Shown here one piece after another: positions 33,819 to 42,343 of a stretch of 64,000 bases of DNA. Position 1 is the stretch's first letter. Every line of letters starts with the position of its first letter. A model generated the notes under the pieces. The model worked only from the letters and a program-made list of their open reading frames with translations, was not told the DNA's origin and ran no database searches. The stretch lies in assembly GCF_035552695.1 (NCBI RefSeq), contig NZ_DASZKT010000276.1, positions 62,001-126,000 on the forward strand, given 5' to 3'. A program made the translations under genes and the position numbers. Origin of the DNA: Actinospica sp035552695. Its GTDB lineage: Bacteria > Actinomycetota > Actinomycetes > Streptomycetales > Catenulisporaceae.

Positions 33819-34844
33819 TCACGCGGCGGGGCGGGGGAAGACGGTGCCCTCGAAGAGCTTGCGTGCGGTGCGCACCAGCCCCGCGTTGCGGGTGCGCGGC
33901 CGGTCAGCGGCGGGGTCGAGCTCGACCGAGACGTCGACCGAGCCGGCCGGGTGCTCCAGGCGCAGCGGGGCGCGCGGCTCGGCGGGCAGCCGCGCCAACT
34001 CGGCGCCGACAGCGCCGGGAATCAGCAGCGCGGTGGCCACGCTGACGGCCCCGAGCACACCGATGGCCTCGTGGACGCGCACGGGGATGAACGTGCGCGT
34101 GCTCACGGTGCCGCCGTCGCGCGGCGGGGCGAGCAGCGAGATCTTGGGGAGGGACGGGGCGTCGCCGATACCCATCAGGGCAAGTGCCTGCTGGCGGATG
34201 ACGGCGATCCGTGTGGTCAGCGCCTCGTTCGCTTCGAGCTCTGCCGGGGATTCGTACCCGGATACGCCGAGGTCGCCGGCGCGCAGCACGACGGTCGGCA
34301 TGCCGTTGTCGATGCAGGTCGCGTCGAGGCCGTCGAGCACGTCCACGACGTTGCCGGTCGGGAGGATCTCGGCAGGAGAGGCGAAGGACAGCAGGATCGG
34401 TGCGCAGTAGTCGACGCTTCCGTCGGGGGTCGAGAAGGTAGCGGTGGCCGACTCGCCGGTGTTGACGAGGTGGATGCGCACGCTCGTTCGCGGGGCCACC
34501 GCCGGGACCAGGCCGCGCTCCACGGCAAAGGGCCCGACCCCGGCGAGCATGTTTCCGCAGTTCTGCTTGTCGGTGACGAAGGCTTCCGCGACGCCGACCT
34601 GCAGGAAGAGATAGTCGACGTCGGTATCAGGATCCGATGACGGCGACACGACGGCAACCTTGCTGGTGAGCGGGTGCGCGCCGCCGATCCCGTTGATCTG
34701 CCGGGGATCGGGGGTGCCCATGACGCGCATGATCACGTCGTCGCGCTCGGCCGTGTCGGAGGGGAGGTCGGACGCGAGGAAGTACGGGCCCTTAGACGTG
34801 CCGCCGCGCATCAGGATGCAGGGAATGCCGGAGTCCTCACTCAT
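33819..34844 (-). CDS. galD: PrpF-family isomerase, probable 4-oxalomesaconate tautomerase
   Basis: A 341-residue PrpF/DapF-fold isomerase. The N-terminal motif CILMRGGTSKGPYFLASDLP and GIGGAHPLTSKVAVV are diagnostic. The active-site Cys motifs are NCGNMLAGVGPFA and, weaker, TCIDNGMPTVVL. Among PrpF proteins the neighbours decide the role: it lies between an OMA hydratase/aldolase pair and an extradiol dioxygenase, so 4-oxalomesaconate keto-enol tautomerisation (GalD) fits best. ATG at 34844 overlaps the aldolase stop by 8 bases. A 2-methylaconitate isomerase role would need prp genes, which are absent here. Confidence 0.85.
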   Translation of the reverse strand: MSEDSGIPCILMRGGTSKGPYFLASDLPSDTAERDDVIMRVMGTPDPRQINGIGGAHPLTSKVAVVSPSSDPDTDVDYLFLQVGVAEAFVTDKQNCGNMLAGVGPFAVERGLVPAVAPRTSVRIHLVNTGESATATFSTPDGSVDYCAPILLSFASPAEILPTGNVVDVLDGLDATCIDNGMPTVVLRAGDLGVSGYESPAELEANEALTTRIAVIRQQALALMGIGDAPSLPKISLLAPPRDGGTVSTRTFIPVRVHEAIGVLGAVSVATALLIPGAVGAELARLPAEPRAPLRLEHPAGSVDVSVELDPAADRPRTRNAGLVRTARKLFEGTVFPRPAA

Positions 34845-35532
34845 GGTATTCCTCGTATGTCACGTACTCGACACCGAGGTTCTTGAGGAGCGCGCGCAGG
34901 TTGTAGCGATCGAGGCCCAGCCCACCGGCGGCAAGGGCCTCGCGGGTCGCCTGTTCCTCGGCCTCGCGTGCATTGGCGGCTTCGATGGCGTGCGGGAGAT
35001 CACGAGCCGGGAAAATGAGAACGCCGTCGTCGTCGGCCAGAACCACCGAACCGGCGTGAACCGTCTGGCCGCCGATGACGACCGGGACGTTGACGGCGCC
35101 CGCGGTGGCCTTGACCGTGCCCTGCGCACTGACGTGCCGCGACCAGACGGGGAAGCCCATCTCACGCAGCTCGGCCGTGTCGCGCACGCCGGCATCGATG
35201 ACCAGGCCGCGTACACCGTGCGCGGCCAGCGAGGTGGCCAGCAGCTCGCCGAAATATCCGTCAGTGCAAGGGGATGTGGGAGCGACGACCAGCACGTCGC
35301 CCGGCGCGCACTGTTCGACGGCCGCGTGGATCATCAGGTTGTCGCCGGGCCAGACCAGCGCGGTGACCACGCTGCCCGCGATCCGCGCGCCCCGCTGGAT
35401 CGGCCGAAGCTCGGGGCCCAGATACCCGGTGCGACCGAGCGCTTCGTGTACGGTCGCCACGCCGAAGCTCGCGAGCTTGTCGAGCTGTTCGATCGGCGGA
35501 CGCGGGACGCCGGTAACCACGACGTTCTTCAC
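34837..35532 (-). CDS. galC: RraA-like 4-carboxy-4-hydroxy-2-oxoadipate aldolase / oxaloacetate decarboxylase
   Basis: A 231-residue class II aldolase of the LigK/GalC/HMG-aldolase group. Motifs are LASFGVATVHEALGRTGYLG, NLMIHAAVEQCAPGDVLVV, GYFGELLATSLAAHGVRGLVID (quoted in parts, with the metal/substrate Asp in RGLVIDAGVRD), and the C-terminal AREAEEQATREAL helix. It splits carboxy-hydroxy-oxoadipate into pyruvate and oxaloacetate and can decarboxylate the latter. GTG at 35532 has GGAG five bases before it and overlaps the hydratase stop as GTGA. It is the final step of the gallate/protocatechuate meta-cleavage route. Confidence 0.9.
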   Translation of the reverse strand: MKNVVVTGVPRPPIEQLDKLASFGVATVHEALGRTGYLGPELRPIQRGARIAGSVVTALVWPGDNLMIHAAVEQCAPGDVLVVAPTSPCTDGYFGELLATSLAAHGVRGLVIDAGVRDTAELREMGFPVWSRHVSAQGTVKATAGAVNVPVVIGGQTVHAGSVVLADDDGVLIFPARDLPHAIEAANAREAEEQATREALAAGGLGLDRYNLRALLKNLGVEYVTYEEYHE

Positions 35533-36290
35533 GACAGCTCCTGGGTCGTCTGCGGGAAGTGCCGGAAAAAGGCTTCGGCCCGGGTGTCGTGCGCGAGGCC
35601 GAGGTTCGGGCCCGCGTTGCGCTTGAGCTGCACGCCGCGGCGCTTCGCGAGATCCGTGTAGTAGTCCCACATGTGCTGCTGCGCGGACAGGCACTGCATC
35701 GCCTTCTGCTTGCGCTCCCACACCGGGGTGATGTCGAGAAGCAGGTTCGGCTTGAAGTCGCACTGTTCGCTCTGGTGCGGCTCGAAGGAGAAGACCGGGG
35801 GCGCGCCGAGCGGGTCGCCGGGGGCCTCATAGCCGATGGCCTGGGCCAGGATCCGCGCCTGGAGGGCCATCCGGGCCGCGGCAGGGTGGTCTCCGTTGTA
35901 CGGGTCGACGAGGGTGTGCGTGAGCACGACCGAGGGCTGCAGTTCCCGATAGACGCGCACCAGCCGGTCCACGGTCTCGTGGGTCTCCACCAGCGGGTAG
36001 TCGCCGACGTCGAAGAACTCGACCTCGGCTCCGAGCGCCTCGGCGGCGGCCTCGGCCTCGGCTCGGCGGATCTGCTTGATCTCGTCGAGCTTCTTCCCGG
36101 CCAGCCACGCCTTCGCGGATTCACCGCGTTCGCCGTAGGACAGGCAGACCACCTTCGCCCGCTGCCCGCGCTCGGCGGCCAGCGCGATGGCGCCGGCGGA
36201 ACGCCAGACGAAGTCGCCCGCGTGTGCGCTCACCACCAGGAGCGCACCCTGGTCACGCGTCGTGTCCTGTGTCATCTTCTTTACTCTCAT
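35529..36290 (-). CDS. galB: PIG-L-family hydrolase-fold enzyme, probable 4-oxalomesaconate hydratase
   Basis: A 253-residue protein of the LmbE/PIG-L fold. The zinc site starts with LLVVSAHAGDFVWRSAGAIA (His and Asp of the AHxGD motif). VVLTHTLVDPYNGDHPAA supplies further ligands (TH and GDH). FFDVGDYPLV and EPHQSEQCDFKP are typical of the GalB branch and not of sugar de-N-acetylases. GalB of Pseudomonas hydrates 4-oxalomesaconate. The next two genes encode the aldolase and tautomerase of the same pathway. ATG at 36290 has GGAG six bases before it; ATG at 36275 is also possible. Confidence 0.85.
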   Translation of the reverse strand: MRVKKMTQDTTRDQGALLVVSAHAGDFVWRSAGAIALAAERGQRAKVVCLSYGERGESAKAWLAGKKLDEIKQIRRAEAEAAAEALGAEVEFFDVGDYPLVETHETVDRLVRVYRELQPSVVLTHTLVDPYNGDHPAAARMALQARILAQAIGYEAPGDPLGAPPVFSFEPHQSEQCDFKPNLLLDITPVWERKQKAMQCLSAQQHMWDYYTDLAKRRGVQLKRNAGPNLGLAHDTRAEAFFRHFPQTTQELS

Positions 36291-36388
36291 CCTTCTCTCC
36301 AGTTCCCGGTCCGCGTCCTCGGCGATGGCCCGGTGCCATCTCCCTCGCCCTGATCGCCTCGCGTGTCATGGTTCCTGGTCACCGGGCC

Positions 36389-38164
36389 TTAGCGCTGTCC
36401 GGAGTCCAGGTTCGCCGGACGGGTGACCCACTGGCCGTTCACCCAGCCGCTGACCGTCTCGTAGCCGGAGCGGAAGCTGCCGAGCCAGGAGACGTTCAGG
36501 TTCTGCTCGGCCTTCGAGACCTCGGGGGTATAGCTGGAGGCCGAATAGATCGAGCCGCCGGTGGTGTCCACCGCGATGTCCGGGTAGGCGTAGACCGGAC
36601 GGGTCGCCGTGACGGTCCCGCTGCTGTCGGTCGCGCTCGTCAGCAGGCTGCTAGGCACCTCGCCCTTCGTCACCCAGCCCGTGACGGCGGTGAGCGCGTC
36701 CATGCTCGACGGGCCCTGGCCGCCGCCGCAGTGCGCGACGCCGGGCAGCAGGTACAGCTTGGCGAACTGCTCGGTCGCGCTCAGACCGCCCATGGTCTTC
36801 ACCACGGACTGGTAGTACGAGATGGTGCCGACCGGGTTGATCGCGGGGTCGGCGTAACCGGCCCACAGGATCAGCTTGCCGCCGGCCTTCTCGAACGCTG
36901 TCAGGTTCGGGTCGGTCGCCTCGAGGTTGCCGTCATCAGCCGAGGTGATCTTGTCGAACTCGGCCTTGGTGAACTTGACGTCCATGTAGTTCGCGGTGCC
37001 GTCGAAAGTGCCGGTCGGGGTGATCCAGCTCTGCCACGCGGTGGTCGCGATGTTGGCGTCGACGGCCGCGGACTCCTGGTTGCCGCTCGGCACGATCCAA
37101 CCGGACCAGTTGAGCTCCGAGCCGCGGGTCTCGTAGCCCGGGTAGAGCAGGTCGCCGCCGGAGTCGCGCACTCCGTTGTAGAGCTTGTCCACGGTCTCGA
37201 CCTGAGCCGCCGTCAGGCAGAAGTCGGTCGACGTCGAGGTCTGGCCCGACGTGCACTCGATGCTCGCCGGGTTCCAGTCGCAGGCCAGCGGATCGGCGAG
37301 GTAGCCGAGGGTGACGGCGGTGGAGCCGCCGCAGGCCTGGAGGACGTCGTTGTGCAGCGGCGCCAGGTCCGCGGAGGTCAGGATCGGGCTGCCGTCGGAC
37401 GCGGTGTCGGCCTGCGCGTTCCAGGCCTCTTCGAAGGCATTGAGCTCGGTCTGGATCGAGGCGGGCGAACCGGCGACGATGCCGTTGAAGTCGGTCGGAT
37501 AGCGCTGGGCCTCGATCAGGGCCTCACGCCCGCCGTCCGAGCAGCCGTCGTAGTACGAGTCCTTCGGCGCGCTGCCGTAGAAGGCCTTGATGATCGCCTT
37601 CGAAGCGAGCGCGAGCTGGTGCTCCGACTCGTAACCGAACACGGAACGCAGCTCCGGGTCCTGGAAGGCCATGACGCTGAAGCCGCCGCCCTCGTGGCCC
37701 TCGTCGTCCGCGGCGACGGCGAAGTTGCCGTCGGTCGACTGGGTGCAGCCCGCGGCGGCGGTCGGTGTGCTGACGTTCACGCTGCCGCAGCCGCCGCCGC
37801 AGCCCTCCTGGAGGTACTCGCCCGCGTAGGTGCTGGTGGGCAAGTAGAGGGTGAAGTGGGTTTCCGGGGCGATGATGCCCTGTACCTCGCAGGCGGCCCA
37901 CGAGCCGGCCGGATTCGCGGACGCCGCGACCGCGGTCGCCGAGGTGATCTCGGTGTTGGCGCCGGACAGCGCCAGCACATTGATACTGCTCGCGCTGGAG
38001 CAGCTGATCGCCGGGGTGACGGCGCTCGCCGAGGCGGTCGAGCCGCTCGCCGCCGCGGAGCCGCTCGCCCACAGGCCGACGGCCGGCATCAGCGCGGCGG
38101 TGAGCGCCGCGAGCGTCGGCCGACGACGGGCGCGGGCCTGGTCAGGCACGGGTAAAGTACTCAA
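36389..38164 (-). CDS. secreted tannase/feruloyl esterase-family esterase
   Basis: About 591 residues. A Sec-type signal (RRRPTLAALTAALMPAVGL to SGSAAA) is followed by the mature esterase. The tannase-family CS-D-HC architecture is complete: the nucleophile motif GCSDGGREAL (Ser near residue 209, preceded by Cys), the acid in LILWAGYADPAINP, and the His in GVAHCGGGQGPSS with the partner Cys. Calcium-site-like Asp segments occur in the lid. It should hydrolyse aromatic acid esters such as gallotannins or feruloylated sugars outside the cell. TTG at 38164 is chosen because AAGGAG lies just upstream; GTG at 38182 is in frame without such a site. The OMA pathway genes downstream make gallate esters the best guess. 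Confidence 0.88.
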   Translation of the reverse strand: MSTLPVPDQARARRRPTLAALTAALMPAVGLWASGSAAASGSTASASAVTPAISCSSASSINVLALSGANTEITSATAVAASANPAGSWAACEVQGIIAPETHFTLYLPTSTYAGEYLQEGCGGGCGSVNVSTPTAAAGCTQSTDGNFAVAADDEGHEGGGFSVMAFQDPELRSVFGYESEHQLALASKAIIKAFYGSAPKDSYYDGCSDGGREALIEAQRYPTDFNGIVAGSPASIQTELNAFEEAWNAQADTASDGSPILTSADLAPLHNDVLQACGGSTAVTLGYLADPLACDWNPASIECTSGQTSTSTDFCLTAAQVETVDKLYNGVRDSGGDLLYPGYETRGSELNWSGWIVPSGNQESAAVDANIATTAWQSWITPTGTFDGTANYMDVKFTKAEFDKITSADDGNLEATDPNLTAFEKAGGKLILWAGYADPAINPVGTISYYQSVVKTMGGLSATEQFAKLYLLPGVAHCGGGQGPSSMDALTAVTGWVTKGEVPSSLLTSATDSSGTVTATRPVYAYPDIAVDTTGGSIYSASSYTPEVSKAEQNLNVSWLGSFRSGYETVSGWVNGQWVTRPANLDSGQR

Positions 38165-38202
38165 GGTTCTCCTTGGGTGCACATCGTTGAGCAGGAGGAC
38201 AC

Positions 38203-38232
38203 CTCCCAGGCCCGTTGCACCGGGCCTGGGAG
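38203..38232 (-). terminator. perfect 12-bp hairpin between MFS and tannase genes
   Basis: CTCCCAGGCCCG and its exact complement enclose a six-base loop 13 bases after the MFS stop and 38 before the tannase start on the minus strand. It would form in the shared mRNA and could partly terminate it or stabilise either end. No U-tract follows. Confidence 0.7.
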
Positions 38233-38245
38233 ACCGCGACGGGTG

Positions 38246-39826
38246 CTACGCGGCGGCCGCCGCGGCGGCCGGGTCGAACTCCTCGGCGGTCTCCTCGGCC
38301 GAGCCGCGCAGCAGTGTGACGGCGACGACCGCGCAGACCAGCGCCGCGATGCCCGCGACGGTGAAGCCGAGGCCGTACGCGGTGCCGAGGGCCGAGTGGG
38401 CGATGCCCTTGACCGTCGTGTTCGAGTCCGCGTGCAGCACGGCGATCGGGCCGCCGCCGGACAGGATCCCGTGCGCCTGACCGGAATCCGCGGCGCTCAG
38501 GTTGGCGCCGGACAGGCCGGAGCCGAGCAGGCCGGTCGCCTTCGCGGTGGCGACGGCGCCGATCACCGCCGGGCCGAGGGTGAAGCCGAAATCGCGCAGC
38601 ATGCTGGTGGTGGCGCTCGCCATACCGGCCAGGCTGTGCGGCACGGTCTCCACGACGGCCGCGGTGACCGCGGAGACGGCGAAGGCGAACCCGATGCCGA
38701 CGAGGCCCATCGGCACGATGATCGCGGTCAGCGTCGCGTCGTCGATCGGCAGCTGCCCGGCCCACAGGTTGCCCGCGGCCATCAGCGCGAAGCCGAGGCC
38801 GAGCACCCAGCGCGGCGCGAGCACGGCCATCAGCTTGTGCGTCAGCGGCAGCAGCGGCAGCGCGATGCCGCTCAGTAGGAGAAAGGCGACGGCCGTGCGC
38901 ATCGAGGACTGGCCCTGGATCGGACCCATCCGGATGCTGATGGCGTAGGCGGTGCCGAGGAAGGCGAACATGCCGACGACGGTGACCGCGGAGGCGAGCG
39001 CGAAGTTGCGGTTCTTGAACAGGTCCACGCGCAGCAGCGGGTTCGGCACGCGCAGTTCGATGACGACGAACGAGACGAGCATGACCGCCGAGAAGACGAA
39101 CGCGGCGACGACCATCGCGTTGCCCCAGCCGTCCGCGGTGCCCTGGATCACGCCGAACAGCAGCCCGAACAGGCCGAGCGCGATCGTGGTCTGACCGGCC
39201 GGGTCGAGCGAGCGGCCCTGCGGGGAACGCGAGTCCTGGGCGGCGAAGCCGGTGATCACCATGTCGCCGAGGGCGAGCACGAGCACGACGAAGAACGCGA
39301 TGCGCCAGTTGAAGTACGTGGCCGTGATGCCGCCGAGCAGCGGGGCCAGGAAGTTGCCCGTGGACAGGATCGCCGCCCAGATCGCGATCATCCGGGCGCG
39401 CTTGGCGTGCGAGCGCTCGCCCGCGACCAGCATGGCGAGCGTGGTCGGGAACAGCGCGGCGCAGCCGAGGCCGGCGACGATCTGGCCGATCCAGAGCACG
39501 TGCACGTTCGAGGCGGGGGCGCTGCCGGAGATCAGCTCGCCGATCGCGAGCAGGAACGCGCCGCCCATCAGCAGTCTCTTGCGGCCGAACAGGTCGCCGA
39601 GCACGCCGAAGGTCAGCTCCATCACGGTGATCGGCAGCAGTGAGCAGTCGGATATCCAGGTCAGCTCGGAGCCTGTCGGGTTGAAGACCGTCTGGAAGGT
39701 TCCGTTGAGCGTGGCCGGCATGGCCAGGCCGATCTGCGCGAGGCAGACGGCGAACAGGGCGGCGGCGATCGTGCCCGCGCGCAGCGCGCCGCCATCGGTG
39801 CCTGATGCACGAATTTGCGTCGTCAT
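38246..39826 (-). CDS. MFS transporter, DHA2 (EmrB/QacA) type with 14 helices
   Basis: A 526-residue transporter. The N-terminus AQIGLAMPATLNGTFQTVF, the motif A GVLGDLFGRKRLLMGG, motif C-like APLLGGITATYFNWRIAFFV, and an extra helix pair between the halves place it in DHA2. ATG at 39826 is preceded by AAGGA at four bases. It lies upstream of the tannase gene on the same strand, with the divergent ROK gene on the other side. It could be an exporter or, since it shares a transcript with aromatic-catabolism genes, import or expel aromatic acids. A Pro/Ala-rich tail ends the protein. Confidence 0.88.
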   Translation of the reverse strand: MTTQIRASGTDGGALRAGTIAAALFAVCLAQIGLAMPATLNGTFQTVFNPTGSELTWISDCSLLPITVMELTFGVLGDLFGRKRLLMGGAFLLAIGELISGSAPASNVHVLWIGQIVAGLGCAALFPTTLAMLVAGERSHAKRARMIAIWAAILSTGNFLAPLLGGITATYFNWRIAFFVVLVLALGDMVITGFAAQDSRSPQGRSLDPAGQTTIALGLFGLLFGVIQGTADGWGNAMVVAAFVFSAVMLVSFVVIELRVPNPLLRVDLFKNRNFALASAVTVVGMFAFLGTAYAISIRMGPIQGQSSMRTAVAFLLLSGIALPLLPLTHKLMAVLAPRWVLGLGFALMAAGNLWAGQLPIDDATLTAIIVPMGLVGIGFAFAVSAVTAAVVETVPHSLAGMASATTSMLRDFGFTLGPAVIGAVATAKATGLLGSGLSGANLSAADSGQAHGILSGGGPIAVLHADSNTTVKGIAHSALGTAYGLGFTVAGIAALVCAVVAVTLLRGSAEETAEEFDPAAAAAAA

Positions 39827-39995
39827 GGGGTCCTTCACGTCGTTGTGAGACCGGCACGGGGGCTGCCGGTGCCACTGAGTATTGGCGGGCCGCCTATTTA
39901 TTTCAACCTTCGGAAAATTACGGTTACGCAACATGCCCTGCGGATTCTGAAGGCCGGATGAGGGCCCGCTGCGCCGCAGGTGCGGAGCCTGGGGT

Positions 39996-40001
39996 TATAT
40001 T
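39996..40001 (+). promoter_or_regulatory. -10 element TATATT for a leaderless ROK transcript
   Basis: A TATATT box lies with exactly seven bases between it and the ATG at 40009, with no ribosome site in between. In actinomycetes this spacing marks leaderless transcripts starting at the A of the start codon. The upstream 39827-39995 stretch is unusually A/T-rich and also must hold the promoter of the divergent MFS/tannase genes. Confidence 0.55.
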
Positions 40002-40008
40002 CTTCGAC

Positions 40009-41319
40009 ATGAGAAATATTGTGATCGGCCCCGGTGCGCCCTCCGGGACTCCGGGATCGGCCACAATCGGCGGCGTGAACAGCCCGACCGGCTCCGCCGA
40101 CGTACGCCGCCGCAACCTCTCCCTGGTGCTGCGGCACATCGCCGCGTTCGGCCCGTGCGCCCGGACCGAGCTGGCCGAGGCGACCGGCCTGGTGCACGCG
40201 TCGATCACCGCGCTGACCGCCGAACTGATCGGCAGCGGCCTGGTGCACGAGGTGGGCCTCGCCTCCTCGGGCGCGCGCGGCAGGCCGCGCCGGCTGCTCG
40301 AGCTCGCGCCCGGCAGGGTGCTGACGATCGCGATCCAGGTGACGCAGTCTCGGCTGGTCAGCGCCGGCACGGACCTGAGCGGGGCGGTGCTGTGGCGGGA
40401 CGAGCGGGAGCACGGCGCCGCGTTCGGCGATCCGCGGCCGGTCGTCCGGGCGATCGCGGAGATCGTGCACGAGGCGTGGAACGAGGTCCGCGGCGCGGGA
40501 GACCGGAAGCGGGCGCAGCTCGCGCGCGTGGTCATCGCCGTGCCGGGGGCGGTGGTGGAGGACGAGGTCGTGGCTGACTCGATCCTGCTCGGCTGGCGGC
40601 GGGTGGACCTGCGCTCACTGGTGCGCGCCCAGGACCCGACCGTGAGCTGTCCGATCAGCATCGTGAACGAGGCGAACATGGCCGCGTTCGCCGAGTACCG
40701 CGCGCTGGTGGACCGCACCGGACGGGTCCCGAAGGTGTTCGCCTACCTTCGCGTCGTGCGGACCGGAATCGGCGGCGGCCTCGTGGTGGACGGCTCGGTG
40801 CAGACCGGCGGCCACGGCATGGCCGGAGAGTTCGGGCACATCCCGGTCTCGTTCGACGGACCGGCGTGCAAGTGCGGCGACCACGGCTGCCTCGTCACCT
40901 ATCTCGGTGTCCGGGCGCTGCTGGTCGCGGCCGGCCTGGACCCGGACGAGTACGACGCGGACCTCGAGCGGGGCCGGGTCGAGTTCGACCGGCGGCTGCG
41001 CGGCGGCGACCCGGCGGCGGTGCGTGCCCTGGAGACCGGGGCCCGCGCGTTGGCCACGGCGCTCACCGCGGTCTGCCGCGTCGCCGACCCGGAGCAGGTC
41101 GTGCTCGGCGGGCATCTCGCGGCGTGGTCGGACTGGCTCGTCCCGAACGTGCTGCGCCACCTCGCCGGCCGACGCGCCGTCACACCCACCGACGAGCCGG
41201 TCATCAGCACCGACCTGCTCGGCGAGGACGCCACACTGCGGGGCGCGCTGCGCTACGGCTGCGAGACGGTCCTCGACGACCCGACGAGCGTGCCGCTGGT
41301 GGATGCGGACGGCGGCTGA
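40009..41319 (+). CDS. ROK-family transcriptional regulator
   Basis: A 436-residue protein. The N-terminal winged HTH (RRRNLSLVLRHIAAFGPCAR, then TELAEATGLVHASITALTAEL) is followed by the ROK sugar-kinase-like domain, with VVIAVPGAVVED, RTGIGGGLVVDGSVQTGGHG, the zinc motif GEFGHIPVSF...CKCGDHGC, and DPEQVVLGGHLA. ROK regulators bind DNA and sense sugars or small ligands. The ATG at 40009 gives a start right after a TATATT box; GTG at 40075 would still leave the HTH whole. It is divergent from the MFS-tannase-gal genes and is their most likely regulator, although LysR or MarR types are more usual for aromatic pathways. Confidence 0.87.
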   Translation: MRNIVIGPGAPSGTPGSATIGGVNSPTGSADVRRRNLSLVLRHIAAFGPCARTELAEATGLVHASITALTAELIGSGLVHEVGLASSGARGRPRRLLELAPGRVLTIAIQVTQSRLVSAGTDLSGAVLWRDEREHGAAFGDPRPVVRAIAEIVHEAWNEVRGAGDRKRAQLARVVIAVPGAVVEDEVVADSILLGWRRVDLRSLVRAQDPTVSCPISIVNEANMAAFAEYRALVDRTGRVPKVFAYLRVVRTGIGGGLVVDGSVQTGGHGMAGEFGHIPVSFDGPACKCGDHGCLVTYLGVRALLVAAGLDPDEYDADLERGRVEFDRRLRGGDPAAVRALETGARALATALTAVCRVADPEQVVLGGHLAAWSDWLVPNVLRHLAGRRAVTPTDEPVISTDLLGEDATLRGALRYGCETVLDDPTSVPLVDADGG

Positions 41320-41402
41320 CGGGCCGTCCGTTCCCAACGCTGAGAAAGCCGTAACGCTCCGACTCTCGTCACGGACGCGTCGCGTACGGCACAGTTGCCC
41401 TC

Positions 41403-42077
41403 ATGGTGGTGGTCGTGGTGTTTCTCGGCCTGGCATTACCGTGCTGGGCATTGACCGTGCGCGCACGGGCCCTGGGCTGGAAGATCGCCGGAGTGTTGGC
41501 CGCCCTGCTCCTGGGCGAGATATCGGTGGCCGCACACTGGATATTCCCTGGCGCCCGCGTGACGCTGCTCGTCCTGCTGGCGCTCGCGACGTCGGCGACG
41601 CTGCTCGTCGGCGTGGTTTCGAACGCCCACCCACCGGTGAGCCACCGCCGACACAATGCCGGTCGGCGGACCACGGCCGGCCTGGTGCTGTGCTACGCGT
41701 TCTGCGGCGTGACCACGCTGGCCGCGGTCGGCGCCGCGCTCGTGTACGGCGTCAACGGGCTGCCGTCCACGACGCCGCCCGCGTCGGACATACTTCCGCT
41801 GCCGTCCGGCTTGACCGTCGTCGACAACTTGGACGAGCACTGCAGCGGCGGATCTACGGTTCTGTGTCTCCGGGAGATCGATGTCGCGGGCGCCCAAGGG
41901 CAGGACCAAGCCACGATCATCGCGGAACTCGATGCGCACGCGGTGGCCCGCGGATGGCAGAGCGGCACCAGTTGCCGCACCGAGGGCGTGCTGCTGGATC
42001 GGCACCAGGAGTGCGTGAACGTCGGCCTCGCCCGGGGCCAGCTCAGCGTGCAATTGGAGAATTCGAGCGGCTGGTGA
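41403..42077 (+). CDS. membrane protein with four helices and an extracytoplasmic Cys-containing tail
   Basis: A 224-residue protein. Four likely helices: VVVVVFLGLALPCWALTV, IAGVLAALLLGEISVAAHW, VTLLVLLALATSATLLVGVV and GLVLCYAFCGVTTLAAVGAA. From residue about 120 a soluble outer domain follows with four Cys (DEHCSGG, VLCLREI, TSCRTEG, HQECVNV), which could form two disulfides. No family recognised. It follows the ROK gene on the same strand (83 bases), and it converges with the ferredoxin gene. Confidence 0.65.
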   Translation: MVVVVVFLGLALPCWALTVRARALGWKIAGVLAALLLGEISVAAHWIFPGARVTLLVLLALATSATLLVGVVSNAHPPVSHRRHNAGRRTTAGLVLCYAFCGVTTLAAVGAALVYGVNGLPSTTPPASDILPLPSGLTVVDNLDEHCSGGSTVLCLREIDVAGAQGQDQATIIAELDAHAVARGWQSGTSCRTEGVLLDRHQECVNVGLARGQLSVQLENSSGW

Positions 42078-42102
42078 TCTCGCGCGTGGCCACCATCCGT
42101 CT

Positions 42103-42330
42103 TCACGAGCCGCCGACCCGATCCGCGGCCCTCAGCTTGAGCGCCAGCGCGGGGCAGTCGACCACCGCCCGGCGCGCCCGTTTCGCGGCCGCCGCGGAGA
42201 CCGGTCCGGAGACGATCGGATAACCCCAGTCGTCGAGCGTGATGTGGTCAGGGAGCAGTTCGGCGCACAGGCCGTGCCCCTGGCAGGCGGCCCAGTCCAC
42301 AGCCAGGTCCGCTGCAGCGTTGTTTCGCAT
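42103..42330 (-). CDS. single-cluster ferredoxin ([3Fe-4S]/[4Fe-4S] type)
   Basis: A 75-residue protein with VDWAACQGHGLCAELLPDHI, giving Cys-x5-Cys, and VVDCPALALKL with the distal Cys-Pro. This is the three-Cys pattern of small actinobacterial ferredoxins that usually serve P450s. Here it is the last gene of an operon with a NuoF-like flavoprotein (13 bases upstream), a di-heme membrane protein and ApbE, so its likely role is to exchange electrons with the flavoprotein. Confidence 0.85.
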   Translation of the reverse strand: MRNNAAADLAVDWAACQGHGLCAELLPDHITLDDWGYPIVSGPVSAAAAKRARRAVVDCPALALKLRAADRVGGS

Positions 42331-42343
42331 CAGACACCCTCCC

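Noticed and set aside
33819..34844. PrpF-type 2-methylaconitate isomerase of the propionate pathway
   Set aside because: No prpC, acnD or prpB nearby, whereas two further 4-oxalomesaconate enzymes adjoin it.
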